A stretch of 64,000 nt of DNA from Modestobacter marinus (GTDB lineage Bacteria; Actinomycetota; Actinomycetes; Mycobacteriales; Geodermatophilaceae): NCBI RefSeq assembly GCF_011758655.1, contig NZ_JAAMPA010000002.1, forward strand, positions 1 to 64,000, written 5' to 3'. Positions 53,847-61,443 of the stretch are shown here, one piece after another. Made by a program: the position numbers and the translations under genes. The notes under the pieces are model-generated. The model ran no database searches, was not told where the DNA came from, and saw nothing but the letters and a program-made list of their open reading frames with translations. Position 1 is the stretch's first letter; each line of letters starts with the position of its first letter.

Positions 53847-55547
53847 ATGGTCACCGAGGCAGACGGTGGAACGCCGGGGGAGTCCGCACCGGCCTGGACC
53901 CGGAGCTACGCCGAGGGCGTCCCGGCCGAGATCGAGGTCCCGCGGGAGACCGTCCCCGACCTGCTGGCCGCGGCGGTGCAGCGGTTCCCCGACCGGCCGG
54001 CGCTGGAGTTCTTCGGCGCGACCACCGACTACACCAAGCTCCAGGACGCCGTCGCGCGGGCGGCGACGGTGCTGCACGACCGCGGGGTGCGGCCGGGTGA
54101 CCGGGTCGCCCTGGTGCTGCCGAACTGCCCGCAGCACGTGGTCGCCTTCCAGGCCGTCCTCCGGCTGGGAGCGGTGGTCGTCGAGCACAACCCGCTCTAC
54201 ACACCCGAGGAGCTCGGTCAGCAGTTCCGCGACCACGGCGCCGGAGTCGCCGTCGTCTGGGACGTCGTCGCCCCCGTGGTCCAGCGCCTGGACGCCCCGG
54301 AGCTGCGCGAGGTGCTCGCGGTCGACCTCAGCCGGGCGCTGCCGCTGGTCAAGCGGCTGGCGCTGCGGCTGCCGGTGCCGAAGGCCCGGGCCACCCGGGC
54401 GGCGATGACCAGGCCGGCCCCCGGGGCGACGCCCTGGGACGCCGTGGTGGCCGCGGCGACCCCGCTGGCGGTGGACCACCCGGGCCCGGCGCACGAGGAC
54501 GTGGCGCTGCTGCAGTACACCGGCGGCACCACCGGCAGCCCCAAGGCCGCCGTCCTCACCCACCGGAACCTGGTCGCCAACGTCACCCAGTCCCTCGCCT
54601 GGGTGCCCCAGTTGCGGGCGGGGCAGGAGGTCTTCTACGGCGTCCTCCCGCTGTTCCACGCCTACGGCGTGCTGCTGTGCCTGGCCGCGGCGGTGCGGCT
54701 GGGGGCGGTGCTGGTGCTGTTCCCCCGCTTCGACGTCGACCAGGTGCTGGCGGCGGCCAAGCGGAGGCCGCCGACGTTCTTCCCCGGCGTCCCGCCGATG
54801 TACCAGCGGCTTGCGACCGCGGCGCAGGAGCGCGGTGTGGACCTGTCGGGCACCCGGGTGGCGATCTCCGGGGCCATGCCGCTGCCGCTGGAGACCGCGC
54901 AGCTGTGGGAGCGGGTGACCGGCGGGCTGGTCGTGGAGGGCTACGGGATGACCGAGGCCTCGCCGATCGTGATCGGCAACCCGGTGGGGCCGACCCGCCG
55001 GCCGGGCACCGTCGGGCTGCCGTTCCCGTCGACCCGGATGCGGGTGGTCGACCCGGAGGACCCGACCGTGGACCGGGCGCCGGGGGAGCGCGGGGAGCTG
55101 CTCGTCTCGGGCCCGCAGGTGTTCTCCGGCTACTGGAACCGGCCGGAGGAGACCGCCGCGGTGCTGCTGCCCGGTGGCTGGCTGCGCACCGGTGACGTGG
55201 TCGAGGTCGACGACGACGGCTTCGTCCGGATCGTCGACCGGATCAAGGAGCTGATCATCACCGGCGGCTTCAACGTCTACCCCTCCGAGGTCGAGGACGT
55301 GCTGAAGGCGGTCGACGGCATCACCGACGCCGCCGTCGTCGGCCTGCCCGGCCGGAACGGCGAGGAGGTCGTCGCCGCGGTGGTGCTGGACCGGGAGCTG
55401 GACCTGGACGCCGTCCGGGAGTCCACCCGCGGGTCGCTGGCCGCCTACAAGGTGCCGCGGCGCATCGTGGCGGTCGACGACCTGCCCCGCTCGCAGATCG
55501 GCAAGGTGCTCCGCCGCGAGGTCCGCGACCAGCTGCTCGCGGACTAG
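53847..55547 (+). CDS. Long-chain acyl-CoA synthetase (AMP-binding)
   Basis: 566-residue adenylate-forming ligase that activates a carboxylic acid to its CoA thioester. It has the P-loop-like YTGGTTGSPKAAVLTH, the A5-type VEGYGMTEASP, TGDVVEVDDDGFVRIVDRIKE in pieces, the hinge IITGGFNVYPSEVED and the C-terminal Lys motif PRSQIGKVLRREVR. The start ATG 53847 has GAGGGAG before it; an ATG 12 bases earlier is less likely. No signal peptide. The chain length is not predictable; fatty or aryl acids both fit. Confidence 0.9.
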   Translation: MVTEADGGTPGESAPAWTRSYAEGVPAEIEVPRETVPDLLAAAVQRFPDRPALEFFGATTDYTKLQDAVARAATVLHDRGVRPGDRVALVLPNCPQHVVAFQAVLRLGAVVVEHNPLYTPEELGQQFRDHGAGVAVVWDVVAPVVQRLDAPELREVLAVDLSRALPLVKRLALRLPVPKARATRAAMTRPAPGATPWDAVVAAATPLAVDHPGPAHEDVALLQYTGGTTGSPKAAVLTHRNLVANVTQSLAWVPQLRAGQEVFYGVLPLFHAYGVLLCLAAAVRLGAVLVLFPRFDVDQVLAAAKRRPPTFFPGVPPMYQRLATAAQERGVDLSGTRVAISGAMPLPLETAQLWERVTGGLVVEGYGMTEASPIVIGNPVGPTRRPGTVGLPFPSTRMRVVDPEDPTVDRAPGERGELLVSGPQVFSGYWNRPEETAAVLLPGGWLRTGDVVEVDDDGFVRIVDRIKELIITGGFNVYPSEVEDVLKAVDGITDAAVVGLPGRNGEEVVAAVVLDRELDLDAVRESTRGSLAAYKVPRRIVAVDDLPRSQIGKVLRREVRDQLLAD

Positions 55548-55569
55548 ACGACCGATCCCACGGCATCGC

Positions 55570-55620
55570 GTCCGCGGGACCGTGGTCGAGCCGGTCAGCT
55601 CGACGACCGTCCCGCGGGAC
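55570..55620. terminator. Imperfect long hairpin, bidirectional terminator
   Basis: Bases 55570-55591 and 55598-55620 form a 22-bp stem with few mismatches (GTCCGCGGGACC opposite GTCCCGCGGGAC) and a 6-base loop. It lies between the converging acyl-CoA synthetase and serine hydrolase genes. Confidence 0.75.
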
Positions 55621-55657
55621 CGCGGTCAGCAGCGCGGCGCGTCCCGGAGGGCACCGG

Positions 55658-57025
55658 TCAGCGGGTCCAGCAGGAGCGGCCTGGCCAGGTCGACGCCCCG
55701 TCGACGTACTGGCTCGAGGACCGGGACGGCTGATCGTTCTGCTGACGAGGGGCCCCTGCGCCCGAGGTGGCAGGGACCGGCTGCGGGCGGACCAGTCCGT
55801 GCGCGCGCAGCGTGTCGTGGACCGTCGTCATCAGGACGGCGCTCTGGTCGTCGTCGGTGGCGCTGTTCAGCCCGATGGCGATGATCACCCCCGAGTCCGG
55901 GAAGTAGGCGTGCAGGGCGCGGAAGCCCAGCGTCTCGCCCTCGTAGAACCAGAACGTCCCGAGCTCCTCGACCGTGAGCTGGGCGATGCCCAGTCCGAAC
56001 CCCTGGGGGTCGTCCACGGAGGTGCGCGCGATCGGCTGGCCGGTCGTGGTGGAGATGAGGCTCTCCAGCTCGGCCTGCTGCTGGGGCGGCAGCAGCCGGC
56101 CGCCGTAGAGAGCGCGTTCCCAGCGGGTCATGTCCCTGGTCGTGCTGATGATGCCGCCGGCAGCGCGCGCCCAGGACAGGGTGTCCCGGCTGACGTCCTG
56201 TCCGAACTGCGGCAACGGGAACTGCTCGTTGAACAGGTAGCCGGCGGGTTCGCGGCTGGTCACCGAGGCGGGGTAGACGTGGGGGCGGTAGTGCAGGTCG
56301 CGCAGGCACAGCGGATCGATGATGCGGTCGTAGAGCTGCTCCTGATAGCTCGCCCCGGTCACCCGTTCGATGATCATCTCGGCGAGGACGTAGTTCGTGT
56401 TCGAGTAGCTGTAGCCCGTCGTGGCCGGAGCGTCGAGCACGTAGCCGACCAGCCGTTCGGGTGAGAAGTACGTGTGCGGGTCGGCGCCGTAGTCGGCGTA
56501 CCAGGCCGGCTGGTCGTCGTAGGTCGGGATGCCGCTGGTCATGTTCAGCAGGCGGCGGATCGTCACGTCCCCCCACTGCGGGTACTGCGGCAGCCAGGTG
56601 CTGAGGGTGTCGTCGATGGACAGGCGGTGCTCGGCCTCCAGTTGCAGCAGCAGCACGGCGGTGAACGCCTTGGTGTTGCTGCCGATCTGCCAGACGCTGT
56701 CCGGTCGCACCGGCACCGAGCCGCCGAGGGTCGTCGTCCCGGCGCTGACGTCGATGGTCCACCGACGATCGGGCAGGCTCACGCTCAGACCCGCGCCCGA
56801 GACGTGCTCGGCCGCCCCGCGCTCCTGCAGGTAGGCCTCCAGGTCCGCCCGCAGCTGCGCCTCCAGGTCGCCTGCGCCTGCGGTCGCCGGACCGGCCGGC
56901 ATGGCGCGCGCGGGGACGTTCCCCCCGATCGGCGCGACGAGTCCTCCCAGCACGATCAGCGCGGCGACGAGTGCGCGGACCAGGCGTGCGCGGCTGTGCA
57001 GCAGTGGTGCTCGGTCTTCGGTCAT
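55658..57025 (-). CDS. Serine beta-lactamase-like hydrolase (class C fold), exported
   Basis: 455 residues. An N-terminal hydrophobic segment (RALVAALIVLGGLVAPIGG) suggests export or anchoring. The penicillin-binding fold is shown by SxxK in GSNTKAFTA, YxN in YSYSNTNY, and ALHAYFPDSG near the third motif. Such proteins include D-alanyl-D-alanine carboxypeptidases, esterases and AmpC-like enzymes; substrate is unknown. The last 35 residues are Ser/Arg/Gln-rich and not family-like. It stands alone, convergent with the acyl-CoA synthetase, and its codon use looks less GC-extreme than its neighbours. Confidence 0.87.
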   Translation of the reverse strand: MTEDRAPLLHSRARLVRALVAALIVLGGLVAPIGGNVPARAMPAGPATAGAGDLEAQLRADLEAYLQERGAAEHVSGAGLSVSLPDRRWTIDVSAGTTTLGGSVPVRPDSVWQIGSNTKAFTAVLLLQLEAEHRLSIDDTLSTWLPQYPQWGDVTIRRLLNMTSGIPTYDDQPAWYADYGADPHTYFSPERLVGYVLDAPATTGYSYSNTNYVLAEMIIERVTGASYQEQLYDRIIDPLCLRDLHYRPHVYPASVTSREPAGYLFNEQFPLPQFGQDVSRDTLSWARAAGGIISTTRDMTRWERALYGGRLLPPQQQAELESLISTTTGQPIARTSVDDPQGFGLGIAQLTVEELGTFWFYEGETLGFRALHAYFPDSGVIIAIGLNSATDDDQSAVLMTTVHDTLRAHGLVRPQPVPATSGAGAPRQQNDQPSRSSSQYVDGASTWPGRSCWTR

Positions 57026-57313
57026 CGCGGGCTCCGCCGGGAGGGAGATGTCGAGCAGGGCTGCCCACCGTCCCGGGGCCGAGCCGCCGATGGGAGTTCT
57101 CGATGGACGTGCGTCCGCGTCCCCGGCGTGTCCCTACGCCGCTCCACCTCCTCCCTCACCCGAGGGGCCGGCACCGCCCCCGGCGTGCGCGGGTGCCCGC
57201 AGGCTGCGACGCCCCGATGTCCGCCTGGACCGCCGCGGCCGGTCGTGGCCGTCGATGACCTGCCTGCTCGCCGACCAGCCCGGCGCACCCGTGCCCGGTC
57301 GGCGGGCGGCTGA

Positions 57314-57682
57314 TCAGGCCCGGTCGTGCAGGGTGACGTGGTACCCGTCGGGGTCGGCGAAGGTGAACGTCCGGCCGAAGGGCCCGTCGACGGGTGCGGA
57401 GACGACGGTGTGCCCGTCGGCGGCGAGCGCGTCGTGGATGGCCTGGACGTCGGTGGCGTGCAGCCAGATCGCGGCGCCGATGCCGGGCTGGGGGACGGAG
57501 ACGAGATCGGTGCCGGGGACGACGTCGCGCAGGGCGAACGCGATCGGCTTCGTCTCGAAGACGACGGCGTGCGGGGGCCCGGCCGGCGAGCGGACGAGGC
57601 CGAGGTACTGCTCGTAGAACGCCTGGGACGCGGCGAGGTCGCGCGCCTGCAGGGAGATGAAGTCGGGGCCGGTCACGGGCAT
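57314..57682 (-). CDS. VOC-family (glyoxalase/bleomycin-resistance) protein
   Basis: 122-residue vicinal-oxygen-chelate protein. ISLQARDLAASQAFYEQYLG starts the first beta-alpha-beta unit, and GRTFTFADPDGYHVTLHD ends the second, with Glu/His metal ligands. It could be a lyase, dioxygenase or binding/resistance protein. The ATG follows GGAGGAG. It is divergent from the MarR gene and shares a promoter with two MarR-type palindromes, so it is probably the repressed target. Confidence 0.88.
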   Translation of the reverse strand: MPVTGPDFISLQARDLAASQAFYEQYLGLVRSPAGPPHAVVFETKPIAFALRDVVPGTDLVSVPQPGIGAAIWLHATDVQAIHDALAADGHTVVSAPVDGPFGRTFTFADPDGYHVTLHDRA

Positions 57683-57701
57683 GGAACGCTCCTCCGAGGC
57701 A

Positions 57702-57717
57702 TGTCAGGTTCCTGACA
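57702..57717. promoter_or_regulatory. MarR operator 1
   Basis: TGTCAGGTTCCTGACA is a perfect 7-2-7 palindrome 20 bp upstream of the VOC gene. It repeats at 57730 with one change. Confidence 0.75.
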
Positions 57718-57729
57718 CGCATGACGTTA

Positions 57730-57745
57730 TGTCAGAATCCTGACA
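57730..57745. promoter_or_regulatory. MarR operator 2, touching the marR start
   Basis: TGTCAGAATCCTGACA is a near-perfect palindrome centred 28 bp from operator 1 and ends at the first base of the MarR ATG. Binding would block RNA polymerase; no Shine-Dalgarno sequence precedes the ATG, so a leaderless mRNA is likely. Confidence 0.75.
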
Positions 57746-58200
57746 TGAGTCAAGACGGCGGCATCGACCTGGAGACGTCGCTGGGCTACCTGCTCAAGGA
57801 GGCGTCGAGCGCGCTCCGCACGGCCATGGAGGAGGTGCTGCGGCCGCTCGGGATGAGCGTGACCCACTACTCCTGCCTGGAGCTGCTGGCCCAGCGACCG
57901 GGCTCGTCGAACTCCGAGCTGGCCCGGGGGGCGTTCGTGACCCGTCAGTCGATGAATGTGCTGCTCCAGGCCCTGGAGCGGGACGGCTACGTGACCCGTC
58001 CCGCCGAGGCGCCGGTCGGGAAGGCCCTGCCCACGCGGCTCACCCCGCGCGGCCGGCGCAGTCTGGATAAGGCGACCGCGGCGGTCCGGTCCGTCGAGGT
58101 CAGGATGCTGGCCGGTCTGACCGAGACGGAGCAGGCGACCGCGCTCCGGTTGCTGCGGAGCATGGTCCGTTCGCTGCGCGAGGAAGCCCCGCCCGGCTGA
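57745..58200 (+). CDS. MarR-family transcriptional regulator
   Basis: 151-residue winged-helix repressor. The wHTH has CLELLAQRPGSSNSELARGAFVTRQSMNVLLQALERDGYV in pieces, with the wing RPAEAPVGKALPTRLTPRG. Oxidative or phenolic ligands are usual for MarR. Two TGTCAG palindromes precede it, indicating autoregulation together with the divergent VOC gene. The ATG at 57745 is probably leaderless. Confidence 0.92.
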   Translation: MSQDGGIDLETSLGYLLKEASSALRTAMEEVLRPLGMSVTHYSCLELLAQRPGSSNSELARGAFVTRQSMNVLLQALERDGYVTRPAEAPVGKALPTRLTPRGRRSLDKATAAVRSVEVRMLAGLTETEQATALRLLRSMVRSLREEAPPG

Positions 58201-58213
58201 GCGATCCGGAGGC

Positions 58214-58603
58214 CTACGGCGCGACGGCCTCCGGGTCGCCCGCGAGCACCTCCACCCGACCGTTGCGCAGCCGCACCGGGTACACCGGCAGCCGCACCGC
58301 CGGGTCGTCGGGCGCGTCCAGGCAGACGCCGGTGGTCAGGTCGAAGACCTGCTTGTACATCGGCGAGGCCACCGTCGGCGCGTCGCCGCGGGTGCCCACG
58401 ATGCCCCGGGCGATCACGTGCGCACCGCTGACCGGGTCGCGGTGCCCCACGGAGTGCAGCGAGCCGTCGAAGAGCCGGAACAGCGCGATCTGCTCGTCCC
58501 CGACCAGAGCGGCCACCCCGCGCTCGGGCTGCAGGTCGGCGTACCGACAGACGGTCGTCCACCCGGTCGGGGCTGTGGTCCAGGGGGGCAGGGTCGCGGT
58601 CAT
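58214..58603 (-). CDS. nirD: Assimilatory nitrite reductase small subunit
   Basis: 129-residue NirD protein with a Rieske-like fold lacking cluster ligands. Typical parts are WTTVCRYADLQPERGVAAL, IALFRLFDGSLHSVGHRDPV and SPMYKQVFDLTTGVCLD. It partners NirB in reducing nitrite to ammonium with NADH. Its start overlaps the nirB stop by ATGA. Confidence 0.93.
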   Translation of the reverse strand: MTATLPPWTTAPTGWTTVCRYADLQPERGVAALVGDEQIALFRLFDGSLHSVGHRDPVSGAHVIARGIVGTRGDAPTVASPMYKQVFDLTTGVCLDAPDDPAVRLPVYPVRLRNGRVEVLAGDPEAVAP

Positions 58604-61272
58604 CGGGAGAACACCTCCAGTCGGGGGCCGGCCACCAGCACGGCGCCGGCGGCCTCGCCGGCCGTCCGTTCCGCCGCGGTGCTCGGCCGGGGCTGACCCC
58701 GCTCCACCACGTAGGACAGCGAGGGGTCGGGGGAGTCGGGGGCGTTGACGAAGGAGGCGAACCGGCGCAGCTTCTCCGGGTCCTCCAGGGTGGCCCGCCA
58801 CTCGTCGGTGTAGCCCTCGACGTGGTCGGCCATCGCCGCGTCCAGGTCGGCGGCGATGCCCAGGCTGTCGTCCAGGACGACGGCGCGCACGTGGTCCAGC
58901 CCGCCCTCGATCTCCTCCAGCCAGGGCGCGGTGCGCTGCAGCCGGTCGGCGGTGCGGACGTAGTAGACGAGGAAGCGGTCGATGGTGCGGACCAGCGTCT
59001 CGGTGTCCAGGTCCTCGGCCAGCAGCTTCGCGTGCCGCGGGGTGAACCCGCCGTTGCCGCCGACGTAGAGGTTCCACCCCTTGTCGGTGGCGATGACGCC
59101 GACGTCCTTGCCGCGGGCCTCGGCGCACTCCCGCGCGCAGCCGGAGACGCCCAGCTTGATCTTGTGCGGGGAGCGCAGCCCGCGGTAGCGCAGCTCCAGG
59201 GCGATCGCCAGAGCCACCGAGTCCTGCACTCCGTACCGGCACCAGGTCGACCCCACGCAGGACTTCACCGTGCGCAGCGACTTGCCGTACGCGTGCCCGG
59301 ACTCGAAACCGGCGGCCACCAGCCGCTCCCAGATCGCCGGCAGCAGCTCCATCCGGGCGCCGAACAGGTCGATCCGCTGCCCACCGGTGATCTTGGTGTA
59401 GAGCCCGAAGTCGCGGGCCACCTCACCGATCGCGATCAGCCCCTCCGGCGTCACCTCGCCGCCCGGGATGCGCGGCACCACCGAGTAGGTGCCGTCCTTC
59501 TGGATGTTGGCCATCACGTGGTCGTTGGTGTCCTGCAGCGTCGCCCGCTCGCCGTCCAGCACGTGCCCGGGGGCGAGGCTGGCCAGGATGGAGGCGACCA
59601 CCGGCTTGCAGATGTCGCAGCCCCGGCCGCGGCCGTGCCGGTCGACCAGCTCGCTGAAGCTGGTGATCCCGGTGACCCGGACGACGTCGAACAGCTGCGC
59701 CCGGCTGACGTCGAAGTGCTCGCACAGCGCCGAGCTCACCGTCGCCCCGGCGGCCGTCAGCTCGGTGGTGACCAGCTTCTTCACCAGCGGCAGGCAGGAA
59801 CCACAGCTCGTGCCGGCCTTCGTGCAGGCCTTCACCGCGCCCAGGTCGGTGCACCCGTCGCAGCGGACGGCGTCCCGGATGGCCCCGGCGGTGACGTTGT
59901 TGCAGGAGCAGACCGCGGCGTCGTCGGGCAATTCGGCCGAGGCCGGACCGCCCTCGGCACCCTCCGGCAGCAGCCAAGCGGCCGGGTCACCGCCCAGCTC
60001 GCGGCCCACCAGCGGCCGCAGCCCGGCGTAGGCGCTCGCGTCCCCGACCAGGATGCCGCCGAGCAGCGTGCGGGCGTCGTCGGAGAGCACCAGCTTCTTG
60101 TAGACCCCGGCCACCGGGTCGCCGTAGACGACCGACAGCGCCCCCGGGGAGGTGCCGAACGCGTCGCCGAAGCTGGCGACGTCCACGCCCAGCAGCTTGA
60201 GCTTGGTCGAGAGGTCGGCGCCGGGGAACTCCGCGGCTCCACCGAGCAGCTGGTCGGCGACGATCTCGGCCATCGTGTAGCCGGGGGCGACGAGGCCGTA
60301 GGTGCGCCCGTCCAGGCAGGCGACCTCGCCGATCGCCCACACGGCCGGGTCCTCGGTGCGGCAGGTCGGGTCGACCACCACCCCGCCGCGCGGGCCGACC
60401 GGCAGCTCGCAGGCCCGGGCCAGCTCGTCGCGCGGCCGCACGCCCGCGGCGAAGACGACGACGTCGACGTCCAGGTGGGTGAGGCCGGCCGCGGAGCCCT
60501 CGGCGGCGTGCATGCGCGCCACCCGGCCGTCCCGGCCCGCGGTCAGCCTGGCGGTCGCGGTGCCGGCGTGCACCTGCACGCCGAGCGCACCGACCAGCCG
60601 CTGCAACGCCTCGCCGCCGCCCTCGTCGACCTGCAGCGGCATCAGCCGGGGGGCGAACTCGACCACGTGGGTCTGCACGCCCAGCGCGGTCAGCGCGCCG
60701 GCGGCCTCCAGCCCGAGCAGCCCGCCGCCGACGACGGCGCCGGTGACCGGGCGGGGGCTGCTGCCCTCCTGCCGCCGGGTGCCGACCTCGGTCACGTACT
60801 GGCGGAGGGCCGCGACGTCGTCGATCGTCCGGTAGACGAAGCAGCCGGGGAGCTCCTTGCCCTCGACCGGGGGGACGAACGGCGCGGATCCGGTGGCCAG
60901 CACGAGCGCGTCGTAGCCGTGCTCCCGGCCGCCCGCCGTCCGCACCACCCGGGCCGCGCGGTCGACCTCGGTCACCTGCTCGCCGCGGCGCAGCTGAACC
61001 CCCAAGGTGTCCCAGAGGGCCGGGTCGCCGAGCGCCAGGTCCTGCGGGTCCCGGCCGGAGAAGTAGGAGGTGAGGGCGACCCGGTCGTAGGGTGCGCGCG
61101 GCTCCTCGGCCAGCACGGTCACCTGCCAGCCGCCCTCGGCGACCCCGCCGCGGTCGACGAGCGCCTCGACCAGCCGGTGGGCGACCATCCCGCCGCCGAC
61201 GACGACGAGCCGGCGGCCTCCGGGGGTGCGCGGGGCGGCGCCGCTCGTGGGCATCGGGTCGGCGGTGCTCAT
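58600..61272 (-). CDS. nirB: Assimilatory nitrite reductase large subunit
   Basis: 890-residue siroheme nitrite reductase. The N-terminal FAD/NAD domain has VVVGGGMVAHRLVEAL. The BFD-type cluster domain has CSCNNVTAGAIRDAV and CTKAGTSCGSCLP. The siroheme/4Fe-4S ligands are in CVGSTWCRYG and GCARECAEARGKDVG. The ATG at 61270-61272 is preceded by AAGGAG. It leads the nirBD operon; a GlnR-like box lies about 85 bp upstream. Confidence 0.95.
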   Translation of the reverse strand: MSTADPMPTSGAAPRTPGGRRLVVVGGGMVAHRLVEALVDRGGVAEGGWQVTVLAEEPRAPYDRVALTSYFSGRDPQDLALGDPALWDTLGVQLRRGEQVTEVDRAARVVRTAGGREHGYDALVLATGSAPFVPPVEGKELPGCFVYRTIDDVAALRQYVTEVGTRRQEGSSPRPVTGAVVGGGLLGLEAAGALTALGVQTHVVEFAPRLMPLQVDEGGGEALQRLVGALGVQVHAGTATARLTAGRDGRVARMHAAEGSAAGLTHLDVDVVVFAAGVRPRDELARACELPVGPRGGVVVDPTCRTEDPAVWAIGEVACLDGRTYGLVAPGYTMAEIVADQLLGGAAEFPGADLSTKLKLLGVDVASFGDAFGTSPGALSVVYGDPVAGVYKKLVLSDDARTLLGGILVGDASAYAGLRPLVGRELGGDPAAWLLPEGAEGGPASAELPDDAAVCSCNNVTAGAIRDAVRCDGCTDLGAVKACTKAGTSCGSCLPLVKKLVTTELTAAGATVSSALCEHFDVSRAQLFDVVRVTGITSFSELVDRHGRGRGCDICKPVVASILASLAPGHVLDGERATLQDTNDHVMANIQKDGTYSVVPRIPGGEVTPEGLIAIGEVARDFGLYTKITGGQRIDLFGARMELLPAIWERLVAAGFESGHAYGKSLRTVKSCVGSTWCRYGVQDSVALAIALELRYRGLRSPHKIKLGVSGCARECAEARGKDVGVIATDKGWNLYVGGNGGFTPRHAKLLAEDLDTETLVRTIDRFLVYYVRTADRLQRTAPWLEEIEGGLDHVRAVVLDDSLGIAADLDAAMADHVEGYTDEWRATLEDPEKLRRFASFVNAPDSPDPSLSYVVERGQPRPSTAAERTAGEAAGAVLVAGPRLEVFSR

Positions 61273-61356
61273 GCGCAGGGGGCTCCTTCGACGACGGCGA
61301 CGGCGGTGCTGCGGGACTCCGGTGCTGCCGACGCGGGTCCCATGCCGAGGGAAGCT

Positions 61357-61394
61357 ATGTACGGGGTGTTTCGGTCGGCGCCCCGACGCGTTAC
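61357..61394 (-). promoter_or_regulatory. GlnR-like binding region upstream of nirB
   Basis: On the minus strand GTAAC (61390-61394), GAAAC (61368-61372) and TACAT (61357-61361) are placed with the 6-5-6 spacing of GlnR a/b sites (GTnAC-n6-GaAAC repeats), though the intermediate site is poor. GlnR commonly activates nirB in actinobacteria. Confidence 0.45.
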
Positions 61395-61443
61395 GGAGCG
61401 GCAAGGTCCGGCGCACACTGCCGCCGGGCCCGGCGTGAGCCGC

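Noticed and set aside
57026-57313. Possible small gene in the gap between the serine hydrolase and VOC genes
   Set aside because: No frame had a ribosome site plus recognisable protein character; it looks like promoter and leader DNA.
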